Positions 54,602-63,196 of a DNA stretch of 64,000 bases are shown here, one piece after another. Made by a program: the position numbers and the translations under genes. This DNA comes from Corynebacterium glyciniphilum AJ 3170 (lineage in GTDB: Bacteria > Actinomycetota > Actinomycetes > Mycobacteriales > Mycobacteriaceae). A model generated the notes under the pieces. It saw only the letters and a list, made by a program, of their open reading frames with translations. It was not told where the DNA came from and did not search any database. The stretch is taken from NCBI RefSeq assembly GCF_000626675.1, contig NZ_CP006842.1, positions 1,674,001 through 1,738,000 on the forward strand, written 5' to 3'. How positions within the stretch are numbered: position 1 is the first letter of the stretch; each line of letters starts with the position of its first letter.

Positions 54602-54609
54602 GTGGTGCG

Positions 54610-54681
54610 AGGTGGAAACGGGAATCGAACCCGTGTACACGGTTTTGCAGACCGTTGCCTAAGCCACTCAGCCATTCCACC
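54610..54681 (-). tRNA. tRNA-Cys(GCA)
   Basis: Acceptor GGTGGAA/TTCCACC, anticodon stem ACGGT/ACCGT with loop CTGCAAA (anticodon GCA), T-loop TTCGATT, discriminator U as usual for tRNA-Cys. CCA not encoded. Confidence 0.95.
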
Positions 54682-54750
54682 GTGGCGTCGCCGCCTCGTG
54701 CCGGATCTCGACCCTACCGGTTGGGGACCGGAAGGGAAAATGAGAACCTG

Positions 54751-54823
54751 AGCGGATGACGAGACTCGAACTCGCGACCCTAACCTTGGCAAGGTTATGC
54801 GCTACCAACTGCGCTACATCCGC
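54751..54823 (-). tRNA. tRNA-Gly(GCC), copy 3
   Basis: Same tRNA body as copies 1 and 2 but with different flanks and no encoded CCA (CAG follows the discriminator). First gene of the minus-strand cluster. Confidence 0.95.
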
Positions 54824-55169
54824 AAGCACCGTGAAGTACCGGTGCGACCCAGAACTCTATAGGTTTCGTCGAGCGCACACAAACAGCCAGGTAGGCGCAC
54901 CTATCGCAGGAACAGCACCAGCGGCTCGAACATCACGCGTGTCATTTGTCGGTGGCGCGCGGCTCAGCGGCACCGCATTTTCCCGGCCACATGGGGCTGG
55001 CTCCGAGATCCGCGACGACAGTCAGCCCCGTTTCGGCTATTCCACTGTGCTGATCCTGTGTCTCGCGCCTTCTGCACGGCCTCGTGGTCGCGAGGGCTTG
55101 TTGCTGCTGTGACGTGCGAAGTTGCGTGCTTCCCTGTGGAGGATGATAGATTACCTCTCGTTCCACCGA
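54824..55169. other. Intergenic region between the divergent tRNA transcripts
   Basis: 346 bp without a credible protein gene. Left edge: TATAGA (54861-54856, minus) with TTTGTG 16 bp upstream is a promoter for the minus tRNA cluster. Right edge: TAGATT (55147-55152, plus) is a candidate -10 for tRNA-Val(CAC). Nothing else recognised. Confidence 0.55.
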
Positions 55170-55241
55170 GGTCCCATGGCTCAGTGGAAGAGCGTTCCGT
55201 TCACACCGGAAAGGTCGCTGGTTCGATCCCAGCTGGGACCA
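55170..55241 (+). tRNA. tRNA-Val(CAC)
   Basis: Acceptor GGTCCCA/TGGGACC, D arm GGCTCAGTGGAAGAGC, anticodon stem TTCCG/CGGAA with loop TTCACAC (anticodon CAC), T arm GCTGG-TTCGATC-CCAGC. CCA not encoded. With the GAC copies it covers all Val codons if the GUA reader lies elsewhere. Confidence 0.95.
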
Positions 55242-55409
55242 CGTCTTACGCCCTCGACAGGCAGTGCTTCACACTGGCGGTCGGGGGTTTTCGCGTGTCC
55301 GGGGTGGTGCATCACACCAGGGGTCTTTCACATGGAAGTGCAGTTAGGATGGGTGTCCTACACCTGTGGACATACCTTCCCCGGTGTCAGTCGAAGGAAA
55401 GGACCGTCA

Positions 55410-56066
55410 ATGTTCCGTCTCCCGTCCCGCCGTCACTCCCGGCCGTCCTCACTACAGGCGACCAGTGGTGTCGGCCTGTTCGTCGTGCCGGGAGTGGCAC
55501 TTGCCCTGGCCGCTGCGCCGGTCGTTGTCGGAGCGGGTCCTTCTCTCGGGCTCCCGGAGGCGTCCGCCCACGACGTGATGGTTGGATCAACCCCAGAACA
55601 GGACAGCACCATCAGTGATGCTCCTGACGCGATTGAACTCGAGTTCTCCGGCATCCCCCGAGACGACTTCAACACCGTCGCCTTGTCGCGCGACGGTGAG
55701 GTGCTGGTAACCGACGAGCCAACGATTGACGGCCACAGTCTCACACTGGATGTTCCGGACGATGTGGAGATGTCCGACGGTGAGTACACCGTCGGCTACC
55801 AAATCACCTCGTCTGACGGACACGCGACCCGTGGTAGCTACGTTTTCACTCTCGCCGCAGACGGTGGCGCCGCCGAGTCCGAGACGTCCCAGGGGGCAGG
55901 TGAGGCCGACGACGATGCCGGGATGCCGTCCTGGGCCGGGCCCGCACTCGGTATCGCCGGCGTGATCGTCGTTCTGGGGGCCCTCGTCGTGGCGATCGCC
56001 CGCTTCCGGTCTATGTCGTCCGACGAATCGGGCGAGCCCGGGGCGGATGATCGCCGGGACTCCTGA
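55410..56066 (+). CDS. CopC-domain secreted, membrane-anchored copper protein
   Basis: 218 aa. Long signal sequence ending near ASA53, so the mature protein would begin with His54 (HDVMVGSTPEQ), the copper-ligand position of CopC/YcnJ-N proteins. CopC-like core with IELEFSG and YTVGYQITSSDGHATRGSYVFTL, an acidic linker and a C-terminal membrane helix (about residues 174-196), giving a cell-surface anchor. Predicted role is copper binding or homeostasis; no copD-like gene is adjacent. ATG 55410 has AAAGGA 7 nt upstream. The frame to 55122 passes through tRNA-Val and is rejected. Confidence 0.85.
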   Translation: MFRLPSRRHSRPSSLQATSGVGLFVVPGVALALAAAPVVVGAGPSLGLPEASAHDVMVGSTPEQDSTISDAPDAIELEFSGIPRDDFNTVALSRDGEVLVTDEPTIDGHSLTLDVPDDVEMSDGEYTVGYQITSSDGHATRGSYVFTLAADGGAAESETSQGAGEADDDAGMPSWAGPALGIAGVIVVLGALVVAIARFRSMSSDESGEPGADDRRDS

Positions 56067-56183
56067 ACCTCGTACGGACCGGGTGGCCGCCCGACGCGTG
56101 GCGGCAGGTAAGGTAGTGCTCGACTTCTGACTGTCACCAGGTATGTGACCGTCATCATCTGCCGTGTAAGGAGCACACCACCC

Positions 56184-58262
56184 GTGAGTGAATCAGCACT
56201 GGACGTCGCACAGGAATCCGCCGCGAAGGCCCCTGTGACTTTCACCGTCCCAGCCGGAGAATCGGCAGGGGCCGCCATGCGTCCGTTGGAACTGCCGAAC
56301 AAAGGGACCGGTGCCATTGTCTGCGTCAAGGACACCGAAGGGTCCCTGAGGGACCTGGCTTTTGTTCCGGAGACCGATACCGAGGTCACTGCTGTTGCCG
56401 CGAACACCGACGATGGTCGTGCCGTGATCCGGCACTCCTGTGCCCATGTCCTGGCACAGGCGGTCCAGAAGGAGTTTCCCGGGACGAAGCTCGGCATCGG
56501 TCCTGCGATCGAGAACGGCTTCTACTACGACTTCCAGGTCGATGAGCCTTTCACCCCGGAGGATCTCAAGACGCTCGAGAAGCGTATGAAGAAGATCATC
56601 AAGTCAGGGCAGCGTTTCGAGCGGCGTGTCTATGACTCGGTGGACTCCGCGGCCGCGGAACTTGCCGCCGAGCCGTTCAAACTCGAGCTCATCCAGGACA
56701 AGGGTAATGTTGATCCGGATTCGGATGAGGCCACCGAAGTCGGTTCCGGGGAGCTCACCGCCTATGACAACGTCAACCCGCGCACCAGTGAGGTGGAATG
56801 GTCGGACCTGTGCCGTGGACCGCACATTCCGACGACCCGCTACATTCCCGCCTTCGCGCTCACGCGGTCGTCGGCGGCTTACTGGCGTGGGGACCAGTCC
56901 CGCGAGGACCTGCAGCGTATCTACGGTACGGCCTGGGAATCCAAGGAAGCCCTCGAGGAGCACCAGCACATGCTGGCGGAGGCAGAGAAGCGAGACCACC
57001 GGCGTCTCGGCCAGGAGCTCGACCTGTTCAGCTTCCCGGACGATCTCGGCTCGGGCCTTCCCGTCTTCCATCCGGACGGAGGCATCGTCCGGCTGGAGAT
57101 GGAGGAACACTCGCGACGTCGCCACATCGAAGCCGGGTATTCCTTCGTCAATACGCCGCACATCACCAAGGGCGACTTGTATGAGCGCTCCGGCCACCTG
57201 GGCTTCTACAAGGACGCGATGTTCCCGCCGATGCAGGCCGACGGCGAGTGGGACGAGGACGGCAACTGCACCAAGCAACCGCAGGACTACTACCTCAAAC
57301 CCATGAACTGCCCGATGCACAACCTGGTCTTCGACTCGCGCGGCAGGTCGTACCGCGAATTGCCGTTGCGGCTGTTCGAGTTCGGTACGGTGTACCGCTA
57401 CGAGAAGTCCGGGGTGATCCAGGGACTGACTCGGGCCCGCGGTTTCACGCAGGACGACGCACACATCTACTGCACGGAGGATCAGCTCGAGGAAGAGCTG
57501 ACCACCGTACTCGAGTTCGTCATCTCGTTGCTGCGGGACTACGGCCTGGACGACTTCTACCTGGAGCTTTCCACCCGTGACCCGAAGAAGTCCGTGGGCT
57601 CGGACGAGATCTGGGAGCGTTCCACCGAGACGCTGCGTCGCGTAGCCACGCAGTCAGGTCTCGAGCTTGTGCCGGATCCGGAAGGCGCCGCGTTCTACGG
57701 TCCGAAGATCTCCGTACAGGCTCGCGACGCCATCGGACGGACGTGGCAGATGTCCACGGTGCAGCTGGACTTCAACATGCCGGAGCGATTCAACCTCGAA
57801 TACACCGCCTCCGACGGCACCAAGAAGCAACCGATCATGGTGCACCGCGCCCTCTTCGGCTCGATCGAGCGTTTCTTCGGCGTCTTGTTGGAGCACTACG
57901 CAGGTGCGTTCCCTGCATGGTTGGCACCGCACCAGGTCACTGGTATCCCCGTGGCCGACGAGTTCGTCGGCTATCTGGAGGACATCACCGCTGACCTGCG
58001 GAGTCAGGGTATTCGTGCCGCGGTGGACACCTCTGATGACCGTATGCAGAAGAAGATCCGCAACCACACCACCGGCAAGGTTCCTTTCATGCTGCTGGCC
58101 GGCGGACGCGATGTCGAGGCAGGCGCCGTCAGCTTCCGCTTCCTGGACGGCAGCCAGGTCAACGGGGTGCCGCGGGCTGATGCGGTCCGCATCATCACCG
58201 ACTGGGTCCGTGGGCGCCGCAATGAGCAGCCGAGTGGAGAGAACATTGGCGAGCTCAGCTGA
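56184..58262 (+). CDS. thrS: Threonyl-tRNA synthetase
   Basis: 692 aa. TGS domain (about residues 15-80), editing-domain HxxxH in [11 protein letters not shown], then the class II core with [23 protein letters not shown] (zinc Cys), [26 protein letters not shown], and the C-terminal anticodon-binding domain with [18 protein letters not shown] 56184 with AAGGAG 11 nt upstream; the frame is open to 56145. A TAAGGT hexamer at 56107-56112 is the likely -10, giving a leader of about 65 nt with no obvious T-box. First gene of the block leading to pimA. Confidence 0.96.
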   Translation: MSESALDVAQESAAKAPVTFTVPAGESAGAAMRPLELPNKGTGAIVCVKDTEGSLRDLAFVPETDTEVTAVAANTDDGRAVIRHSCAHVLAQAVQKEFPGTKLGIGPAIENGFYYDFQVDEPFTPEDLKTLEKRMKKIIKSGQRFERRVYDSVDSAAAELAAEPFKLELIQDKGNVDPDSDEATEVGSGELTAYDNVNPRTSEVEWSDLCRGPHIPTTRYIPAFALTRSSAAYWRGDQSREDLQRIYGTAWESKEALEEHQHMLAEAEKRDHRRLGQELDLFSFPDDLGSGLPVFHPDGGIVRLEMEEHSRRRHIEAGYSFVNTPHITKGDLYERSGHLGFYKDAMFPPMQADGEWDEDGNCTKQPQDYYLKPMNCPMHNLVFDSRGRSYRELPLRLFEFGTVYRYEKSGVIQGLTRARGFTQDDAHIYCTEDQLEEELTTVLEFVISLLRDYGLDDFYLELSTRDPKKSVGSDEIWERSTETLRRVATQSGLELVPDPEGAAFYGPKISVQARDAIGRTWQMSTVQLDFNMPERFNLEYTASDGTKKQPIMVHRALFGSIERFFGVLLEHYAGAFPAWLAPHQVTGIPVADEFVGYLEDITADLRSQGIRAAVDTSDDRMQKKIRNHTTGKVPFMLLAGGRDVEAGAVSFRFLDGSQVNGVPRADAVRIITDWVRGRRNEQPSGENIGELS

Positions 58263-58797
58263 CGTCGCGCCGGACGGCCTCGCCCGCCTGTGGGCACCGT
58301 ACCGGTCCGCGTATCTCGGAGAGCAGGGTGCCAGCGGCGGTGACGCCGGGGACAGCGGGTCTGCCGATCCAGAGGATCCGTTCTCCTCACTGCCTGGGAA
58401 GTCAGACGAGGACGCGTTGATCGTCGCCCGCGGGGACGAGGTTTTCTGCATACTGAACCTCTACCCTTACAACCCCGGCCACATGATGGTGCTGCCGTAC
58501 CGCAAGGTTGCGTCGTATGAAGACCTTACGGATTCGGAGACCCGGGAGCTGGCCGTGTTTACGAAGAAGGCGATCCGCGTCCTCCGTGCGGTATCAGGGC
58601 CGGACGCGCTGAATGTCGGGATGAATCTCGGCCGAGCATCCGGAGGGTCGGTGCCGGGCCACCTTCACCAACACATCGTTCCCCGGTGGCAGGGCGACAC
58701 CAGTTTCATGACCGTTCTGTCGGGCTCCAAGGTGCTTATCCAGCTCCTCGGGGAGACCCGTGAGCTCCTCGCGACGGCGTGGCAACAACTCGACTGA
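58222..58797 (+). CDS. HIT-family hydrolase / Ap4A phosphorylase-like
   Basis: 191 aa. HIT motif with His147, His149 and His151 in [11 protein letters not shown], and the family segment [22 protein letters not shown]. In M. tuberculosis the protein in this position (Rv2613c) is a diadenosine tetraphosphate phosphorylase; the same activity is inferred. Start uncertain: ATG 58222 overlaps thrS by 41 nt; TTG 58246 has GGAGAG close upstream and would overlap by 17 nt. Between thrS and the PI synthase gene. Confidence 0.9.
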   Translation: MSSRVERTLASSADVAPDGLARLWAPYRSAYLGEQGASGGDAGDSGSADPEDPFSSLPGKSDEDALIVARGDEVFCILNLYPYNPGHMMVLPYRKVASYEDLTDSETRELAVFTKKAIRVLRAVSGPDALNVGMNLGRASGGSVPGHLHQHIVPRWQGDTSFMTVLSGSKVLIQLLGETRELLATAWQQLD

Positions 58798-58859
58798 CAC
58801 GGAACTGAGAGAATATCGGCGAAGATGAAGTCAGAAAGCACGGCAAGGAGACCTGAGAC

Positions 58860-59618
58860 ATGTTGAGCGTTCGTGGACGCCGGCCGGCGGCGGTCGTCAT
58901 CGAGCCGATCGCCCGACGGTTGGTTAACTGGGGGGTCACCCCCAACGCAGTGACGGTCACCTCCACTGCGGTTGCCGTGGTCCTGGCCGTGGCCTTGATC
59001 CCGACCGGCCATCATTTCCTCGCCGGGATCCTGTTGGGCATTACCGTGGCGACCGACATGATCGATGGCACGATGGCGCGGATGCTCGGCGGCGGCACGA
59101 GATTCGGCGCCACCCTTGACGCCACCTGCGACCGGATCACCGATGGTGTGCTCTTCGGGGCGATTGCCTGGTGGATGGCTTTCCAGCACGACCACGAACC
59201 CTACAAGGGCCTTTTCGCAGCAGCGCTGGTAATCATGATCGCAAGCCAGGTGACCTCGTACGTCAAGGCACGTGCCGAAGCCTCCCAGATCAAGGTCGAC
59301 GGTGGACTGATCGAACGTCCCGAGAGACTGATCATCGGGCTGGTTTCTCTCGGGCTGTCGGGGCTCGGAGTGCCTTACATCCTGGGCGCCGGCCTCATCC
59401 TTCTCGCTGCCGGGTCGGTGTACACCGTGTTTGAACGCCTCGTGATTGTCTCTCGGTCGGATGTCGCTTCGGAACGGATCGCGCCGCCCGCAGGGGCCAA
59501 GAGTTTCGGCGACGGCGGCAATGACGGCAATGACGGCAATGACGGCAATGACGGCAGCGCGGAACACGCTGACAGGGCAGGGGACACCGACAGTGAGGAA
59601 AGCAGGAGCCATGAATGA
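58860..59618 (+). CDS. pgsA: Phosphatidylinositol phosphate synthase (CDP-alcohol phosphatidyltransferase)
   Basis: Transfers the phosphatidyl group from CDP-diacylglycerol to inositol-1-phosphate. 252 aa, about six membrane helices. The CDP-OH-P motif is complete: Asp66, Asp69-Gly70, Ala73-Arg74, Gly83, Asp87, Asp91. The C-terminal tail holds four tandem Asn-Asp-Gly repeats encoded by a 9-bp repeat. AAGGAG about 11 nt upstream. First gene of the overlapping pgsA-patA-pimA set for PIM/lipoglycan synthesis. Confidence 0.94.
   Translation: MLSVRGRRPAAVVIEPIARRLVNWGVTPNAVTVTSTAVAVVLAVALIPTGHHFLAGILLGITVATDMIDGTMARMLGGGTRFGATLDATCDRITDGVLFGAIAWWMAFQHDHEPYKGLFAAALVIMIASQVTSYVKARAEASQIKVDGGLIERPERLIIGLVSLGLSGLGVPYILGAGLILLAAGSVYTVFERLVIVSRSDVASERIAPPAGAKSFGDGGNDGNDGNDGNDGSAEHADRAGDTDSEESRSHE
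59520..59555 (+). repeat. Four tandem copies of 9-bp unit AATGACGGC in pgsA
   Basis: Units at 59520, 59529, 59538 and 59547, in frame, encoding Asn-Asp-Gly. All four are identical, so copy-number changes would keep the frame. Confidence 0.95.
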
Positions 59619-60558
59619 TTCGAGCACTCTCACCGAACGACTGAGCTCCTTCGGTTACCAGGCTGGGTGGGCACTGACACGACGCCTTCCGACGTCGGTT
59701 GCCGACCGGTTGTTCACCTGGGTGGCGGACAAGATCTCGGACCGTGGCCGCGGTCCAGAGCAGTTGCGTGCCAACCTCGGGCGCGTCGTCGGTGACGCGA
59801 ACGTCACCCGCGAGCTCGTTCGGGACTCGATGCGTTCCTACATGCGGTACTGGCGTGAAGCTTTTCAGTTGCCCAGTATCGCGGGACCAGAGTTGGCGGC
59901 GCAGATTCACTCCGGCTTCGGTACCGCCGATGTCCGGCGACTCGATGAGGCGATCGCTCGCGGCAGGGGAGTCGTCCTGAGCCTGCCGCATTCAGGGAAC
60001 TGGGACATGGCGGGCGTGTGGCTCGTTGACTACTTCGGTCAGTTCGCCACGGTCGCTGAACGGCTCAAACCAGAGAGCCTGTTCGAGGCTTTCGTCGAGT
60101 ACCGCGAATCGCTCGGATTCGAGGTGCTGGCGCTGTCGGGCGGCGAGACGCCTCCCTTCGCACGGCTACGGGAGGTACTCGACGACGGCGGGATCGTATG
60201 CTTGCTGGGCGAACGGGACTTGTCTGGTCGGGGGGTGGAGGTGTCATTCTTCGGGGAACGTACCTCGATGCCCGCCGGGGCAGCACGCCTGGCACAGGAG
60301 ACCGGGGCGGCTCTGATGGTCTACCATTCGTCATACGTGGACGGCGGATGGGTATCCAGTATCAGCGAAGAGCTGGACACCAGCGTGCCGTTGCCGGACA
60401 TCGTCCAGCAGCAGGCTGATATCTTCGCACGCAACATCTCCGCCGCACCGGCTGACTGGCACATGCTCCAGCCCCTGTGGTTCTCGGACCTGTCGGCGTC
60501 ACGGCGTCGACGCCTGGGACTGGACACCGACGAACCCGGACGCGGAGCTGGTTCCTGA
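59611..60558 (+). CDS. patA: Phosphatidylinositol mannoside acyltransferase (LpxL/HtrB-like, PatA)
   Basis: Acylates the mannose of PIM1/PIM2. 315 aa. Lysophospholipid acyltransferase fold with the HxxxxD motif as His127 and Asp132 in LPHSGNWDMAG, and LGERDLSGRGVEVSFFG with TSMPAGAARLA downstream. ATG 59611 overlaps the pgsA stop by 8 nt, with AGGAG just upstream. Its TGA shares a base with the pimA ATG. Role inferred from family and operon (Rv2611c position). Confidence 0.92.
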   Translation: MNDSSTLTERLSSFGYQAGWALTRRLPTSVADRLFTWVADKISDRGRGPEQLRANLGRVVGDANVTRELVRDSMRSYMRYWREAFQLPSIAGPELAAQIHSGFGTADVRRLDEAIARGRGVVLSLPHSGNWDMAGVWLVDYFGQFATVAERLKPESLFEAFVEYRESLGFEVLALSGGETPPFARLREVLDDGGIVCLLGERDLSGRGVEVSFFGERTSMPAGAARLAQETGAALMVYHSSYVDGGWVSSISEELDTSVPLPDIVQQQADIFARNISAAPADWHMLQPLWFSDLSASRRRRLGLDTDEPGRGAGS

Positions 60559-61712
60559 TGAAGATCGGTATGGTCTGCCCGTACTCCTTCGATGAACCCG
60601 GCGGCGTCCAGATCCACGCTCTCGACCTGTGTACGGAACTGATTCGTCGGGGACACGAGGTGAGTTTGATCGGACCGGGGGGAGAGAACGCCGACGTTCC
60701 GGATTTCGTGGAGCTGGGTGGCGGCGCAATCCCGATCCCCTACAACGGCTCGGTCGCGCGGCTGGCCTTCGGCCCGTCCACGTGGCGTCATCTCGGCGAC
60801 TGGATCGACCGTCATGATTTTGATGTGGTCCATATCCACGAACCAAACTCTCCGAGTTACTCGATGATCACCCTGGCCAAGGCTGACGGGCCTATCGTGG
60901 CGACCTATCATGCGTCGGCGAGCGAGTCGCTGATCCTGCGGATTTTCCTGCCGGTGCTCCGACCGTTCCTGGAGCGTATCCAGGGAGGGATCGCGGTGTC
61001 TGAGGAGGCACGTCGGTGGCAGGTCGAGATGCTGTCGGGCGACCCGGTGCTCATTCCCAACGGTGTTGACACGGCGACCTACCGTGGGGCGGAACCGATG
61101 CCGGCACTGGACTCCGCACGGCCCCGGATCATGTTCCTCGGCAGATTCACTGAGTCACGGAAAGGTTTTCCGCTGCTGATGCGGGCGTTGCCCGCGATTG
61201 TCCGGGACATACCGCGGGTCGAGGTCGTCGTCGTCGGGGGTGGAGACACGGGAGAACTCACGCAGTCCCTCCGGAAGGCCGGGGTGAGCTACGTGGAGGG
61301 CGTCGGAGAGTCGGATGCCACCGTCCGACTGCTCGGACGACTCAGCGAGGCTGACAAGGCCGCGGCTCTGGCCGCGTCGGACGTTTACGTCGCACCGAAC
61401 ACGGGCGGTGAGAGTTTCGGGATCGTGCTGGTGGAGGCGATGGCTGCCGGAGCGGCGGTCGTCGCCAGTGACATCCCGGCATTCGCTGCGGTCACGGATC
61501 ACGGCCACGCGGGACGCCTGTTCTCCAACGGCTCGAGGCGAGAGCTGGCGCGTGCTGTCACCGCCGTTCTCACGGACAGTGACGCCCGTGAACTGCTCGT
61601 GGAGCGCGGCTACGAGCGCAGCCGTGACTTCGACTGGGACCGTGTGACCACGCAGGTGGAGCGTGTCTATGAAACCGTGGTCACCGATGGACGAAAGGTA
61701 CGGCGAGCATGA
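60558..61712 (+). CDS. pimA: Phosphatidylinositol alpha-mannosyltransferase PimA
   Basis: GT4 enzyme transferring mannose from GDP-mannose to the 2-position of PI, starting PIM synthesis. 384 aa. N-terminal MVCPYSFDEPGGVQIHALDL with the Gly-Gly loop, HIHEPNSPSYS, C-terminal Rossmann domain with FLGRFTESRKGFPLLM and the EX7E-type motif NTGGESFGIVLVEAMAAG. The substrate lipid is made by the first gene of the operon. Translation is coupled to patA (TGATG). Confidence 0.95.
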   Translation: MKIGMVCPYSFDEPGGVQIHALDLCTELIRRGHEVSLIGPGGENADVPDFVELGGGAIPIPYNGSVARLAFGPSTWRHLGDWIDRHDFDVVHIHEPNSPSYSMITLAKADGPIVATYHASASESLILRIFLPVLRPFLERIQGGIAVSEEARRWQVEMLSGDPVLIPNGVDTATYRGAEPMPALDSARPRIMFLGRFTESRKGFPLLMRALPAIVRDIPRVEVVVVGGGDTGELTQSLRKAGVSYVEGVGESDATVRLLGRLSEADKAAALAASDVYVAPNTGGESFGIVLVEAMAAGAAVVASDIPAFAAVTDHGHAGRLFSNGSRRELARAVTAVLTDSDARELLVERGYERSRDFDWDRVTTQVERVYETVVTDGRKVRRA

Positions 61713-62185
61713 TTCCCCTGTGGGCGCTGCTTCTGGTCATTGTTCTGGCGGTTGCCGCGCTGCTGGGACTGTGGCTGTCATTGACAGCTTCCCGTCTCAA
61801 CCGGCTGCACATCCGTACCGATGCGGCGCGGCTCAGTCTGGAGGGCGCGCTTCAGGCCCGTTCTGCCGTGGTGTCGGCGATCCACCCGGACCTCGTCCGC
61901 GCGGCAGGACGCACGACCGCCGTCGCTTTGAAGGCATCGGACATGGACGCGCGTTCTGATGCTGAAAACATGCTCCTGCGCCAGCTTCGTGACGAGGACG
62001 TGACCAATCCCGCGTTCGTCGAAGCGTCGGTCAAAGTGGACATCGCCGCGCGTTTCTACAACGATGCCGTCGGCGATACCCGTGACCTCCGCAAACGTCC
62101 GGTCGTCCGGGCATTTCGCTTGGCCGGTTCAGCACCGTTGCCGGCCTTCTACGAGGCGATGTCACTGGGAGACGGCACGGTCTGA
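61709..62185 (+). CDS. Small single-helix membrane protein downstream of pimA
   Basis: 158 aa. One N-terminal membrane helix (LWALLLVIVLAVAALLGLWLSL) followed by a soluble helical domain with LNRLHIRTDAARLSLEGALQARSAVV, reminiscent of LemA-type helices. In M. tuberculosis the gene in this position (Rv2609c) has a related membrane N-terminus fused to a Nudix domain; no Nudix box is present here. ATGA overlap with pimA suggests co-translation. Function unknown. Confidence 0.8.
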   Translation: MIPLWALLLVIVLAVAALLGLWLSLTASRLNRLHIRTDAARLSLEGALQARSAVVSAIHPDLVRAAGRTTAVALKASDMDARSDAENMLLRQLRDEDVTNPAFVEASVKVDIAARFYNDAVGDTRDLRKRPVVRAFRLAGSAPLPAFYEAMSLGDGTV

Positions 62186-62229
62186 GCGGCAGCGCCGACC
62201 CTGTGGACCGCATTGTCTGTCGTGCCCGG

Positions 62230-62235
62230 TAGAAT
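62230..62235 (+). promoter_or_regulatory. Candidate -10 hexamer TAGAAT of pdxS
   Basis: TAGAAT predicts a start near 62242 and a leader of about 43 nt before ATG 62285. Confidence 0.4.
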
Positions 62236-62284
62236 GCGCGTTGATCACCGTTAGGCTACCGAGGTCACTCGAGAATCAGAGGTC

Positions 62285-63196
62285 ATGATGACGCAGAACA
62301 GTGCCGACACCGTCGGCGCCAGGGGAACCGGTCGCGTGAAGCGCGGTCTTGCCGACATGCTTAAGGGGGGTGTGATCATGGACGTGGTCACTCCTGAGCA
62401 GGCGAAGATCGCCGAGGACGCCGGCGCGACCGCCGTGATGGCTCTGGAACGTGTGCCTGCCGACATCCGTGCCGAGGGCGGCGTCTCCCGTATGTCGGAC
62501 CCCGACATGATCGAGGGCATCATCGAGGCCGTGACCATCCCGGTCATGGCGAAGGCCCGGATCGGCCACTTCGTCGAGGCACAGGTGTTGGAGAGCCTCG
62601 GTGTCGACTTCATTGACGAGTCCGAGGTCCTTACCCCTGCGGACTACTCGAACCACATCGACAAGTTCGGTTTCACCGTGCCGTTCGTCTGTGGCGCGAC
62701 GAACCTGGGCGAGGCACTCCGCCGTATCAACGAGGGTGCGGCGATGATCAGGTCGAAGGGGGAGGCCGGTACCGGTGACGTCTCCAATGCGGTGACCCAC
62801 ATGCGTACCATCCGTGCCGAGATCAACCGGCTGACCTCCATGGCCCCCGACGAACTCTACGTCGCGGCCAAGGAACTCCAGGCCCCCTATGAACTGGTCC
62901 GTGAAGTTGCCGAGAACGGCAAGCTCCCGGTGGTTCTGTTCACCGCAGGTGGCATCGCCACCCCGGCTGACGCCGCAATGATGATGCAGCTCGGCGCCGA
63001 AGGCGTCTTTGTGGGCTCAGGGATCTTCAAGTCCGGTGACCCGGAGAAGCGTGCACGCGCCATCGTCCAGGCCACCCTGAACTACGAGGACGCTGCCACG
63101 GTGGCTTCGGTGTCCCGAGGCCTCGGCGAGGCCATGGTGGGCCTCAACGTCGACGAGATTCCCGAACCGCACCGTCTGGCAGAGCGGGGCTGGTAA
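62285..63196 (+). CDS. pdxS: Pyridoxal 5'-phosphate synthase, synthase subunit PdxS
   Basis: Makes PLP from ribose-5-phosphate, glyceraldehyde-3-phosphate and ammonia supplied by PdxT. 303 aa. Barrel motifs are intact: [36 protein letters not shown] with the catalytic Lys, [11 protein letters not shown], and the phosphate-binding [15 protein letters not shown]. The pdxT partner is not visible; in M. tuberculosis it follows tesB2, so it may be just beyond the right edge. Two consecutive ATGs; the first is used. Confidence 0.96.
   Translation: MMTQNSADTVGARGTGRVKRGLADMLKGGVIMDVVTPEQAKIAEDAGATAVMALERVPADIRAEGGVSRMSDPDMIEGIIEAVTIPVMAKARIGHFVEAQVLESLGVDFIDESEVLTPADYSNHIDKFGFTVPFVCGATNLGEALRRINEGAAMIRSKGEAGTGDVSNAVTHMRTIRAEINRLTSMAPDELYVAAKELQAPYELVREVAENGKLPVVLFTAGGIATPADAAMMMQLGAEGVFVGSGIFKSGDPEKRARAIVQATLNYEDAATVASVSRGLGEAMVGLNVDEIPEPHRLAERGW

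Larger units (their letters stand above)
54168..54602. repeat. Tandem duplication of a tRNA-Gly/tRNA-Val unit
   Basis: 54168-54364 and 54406-54602 are identical over 197 bp (by eye), including the spacer between the tRNAs. Offset is 238 bp, with 41 bp of unique sequence between copies. A recent duplication or gene conversion is inferred. Confidence 0.9.

Noticed and set aside
54168..54602. CRISPR-like repeat arrangement
   Set aside because: Only two long repeats, fully explained by duplicated tRNA genes; no cas genes in the window.
54165..54759. Plus-strand protein frames through the tRNA cluster (repeated MTRLELATLTLARLCATN)
   Set aside because: Translation of the tRNA complement; a known artefact that recurs because the tRNA genes are duplicated.
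55122..55409. N-terminal extension of the CopC-like protein
   Set aside because: It would run through tRNA-Val(CAC). The signal peptide and AAAGGA ribosome-binding site support ATG 55410.
56113..56183. T-box leader before thrS
   Set aside because: No specifier stem or antiterminator sequence seen; the predicted leader is only about 65 nt.
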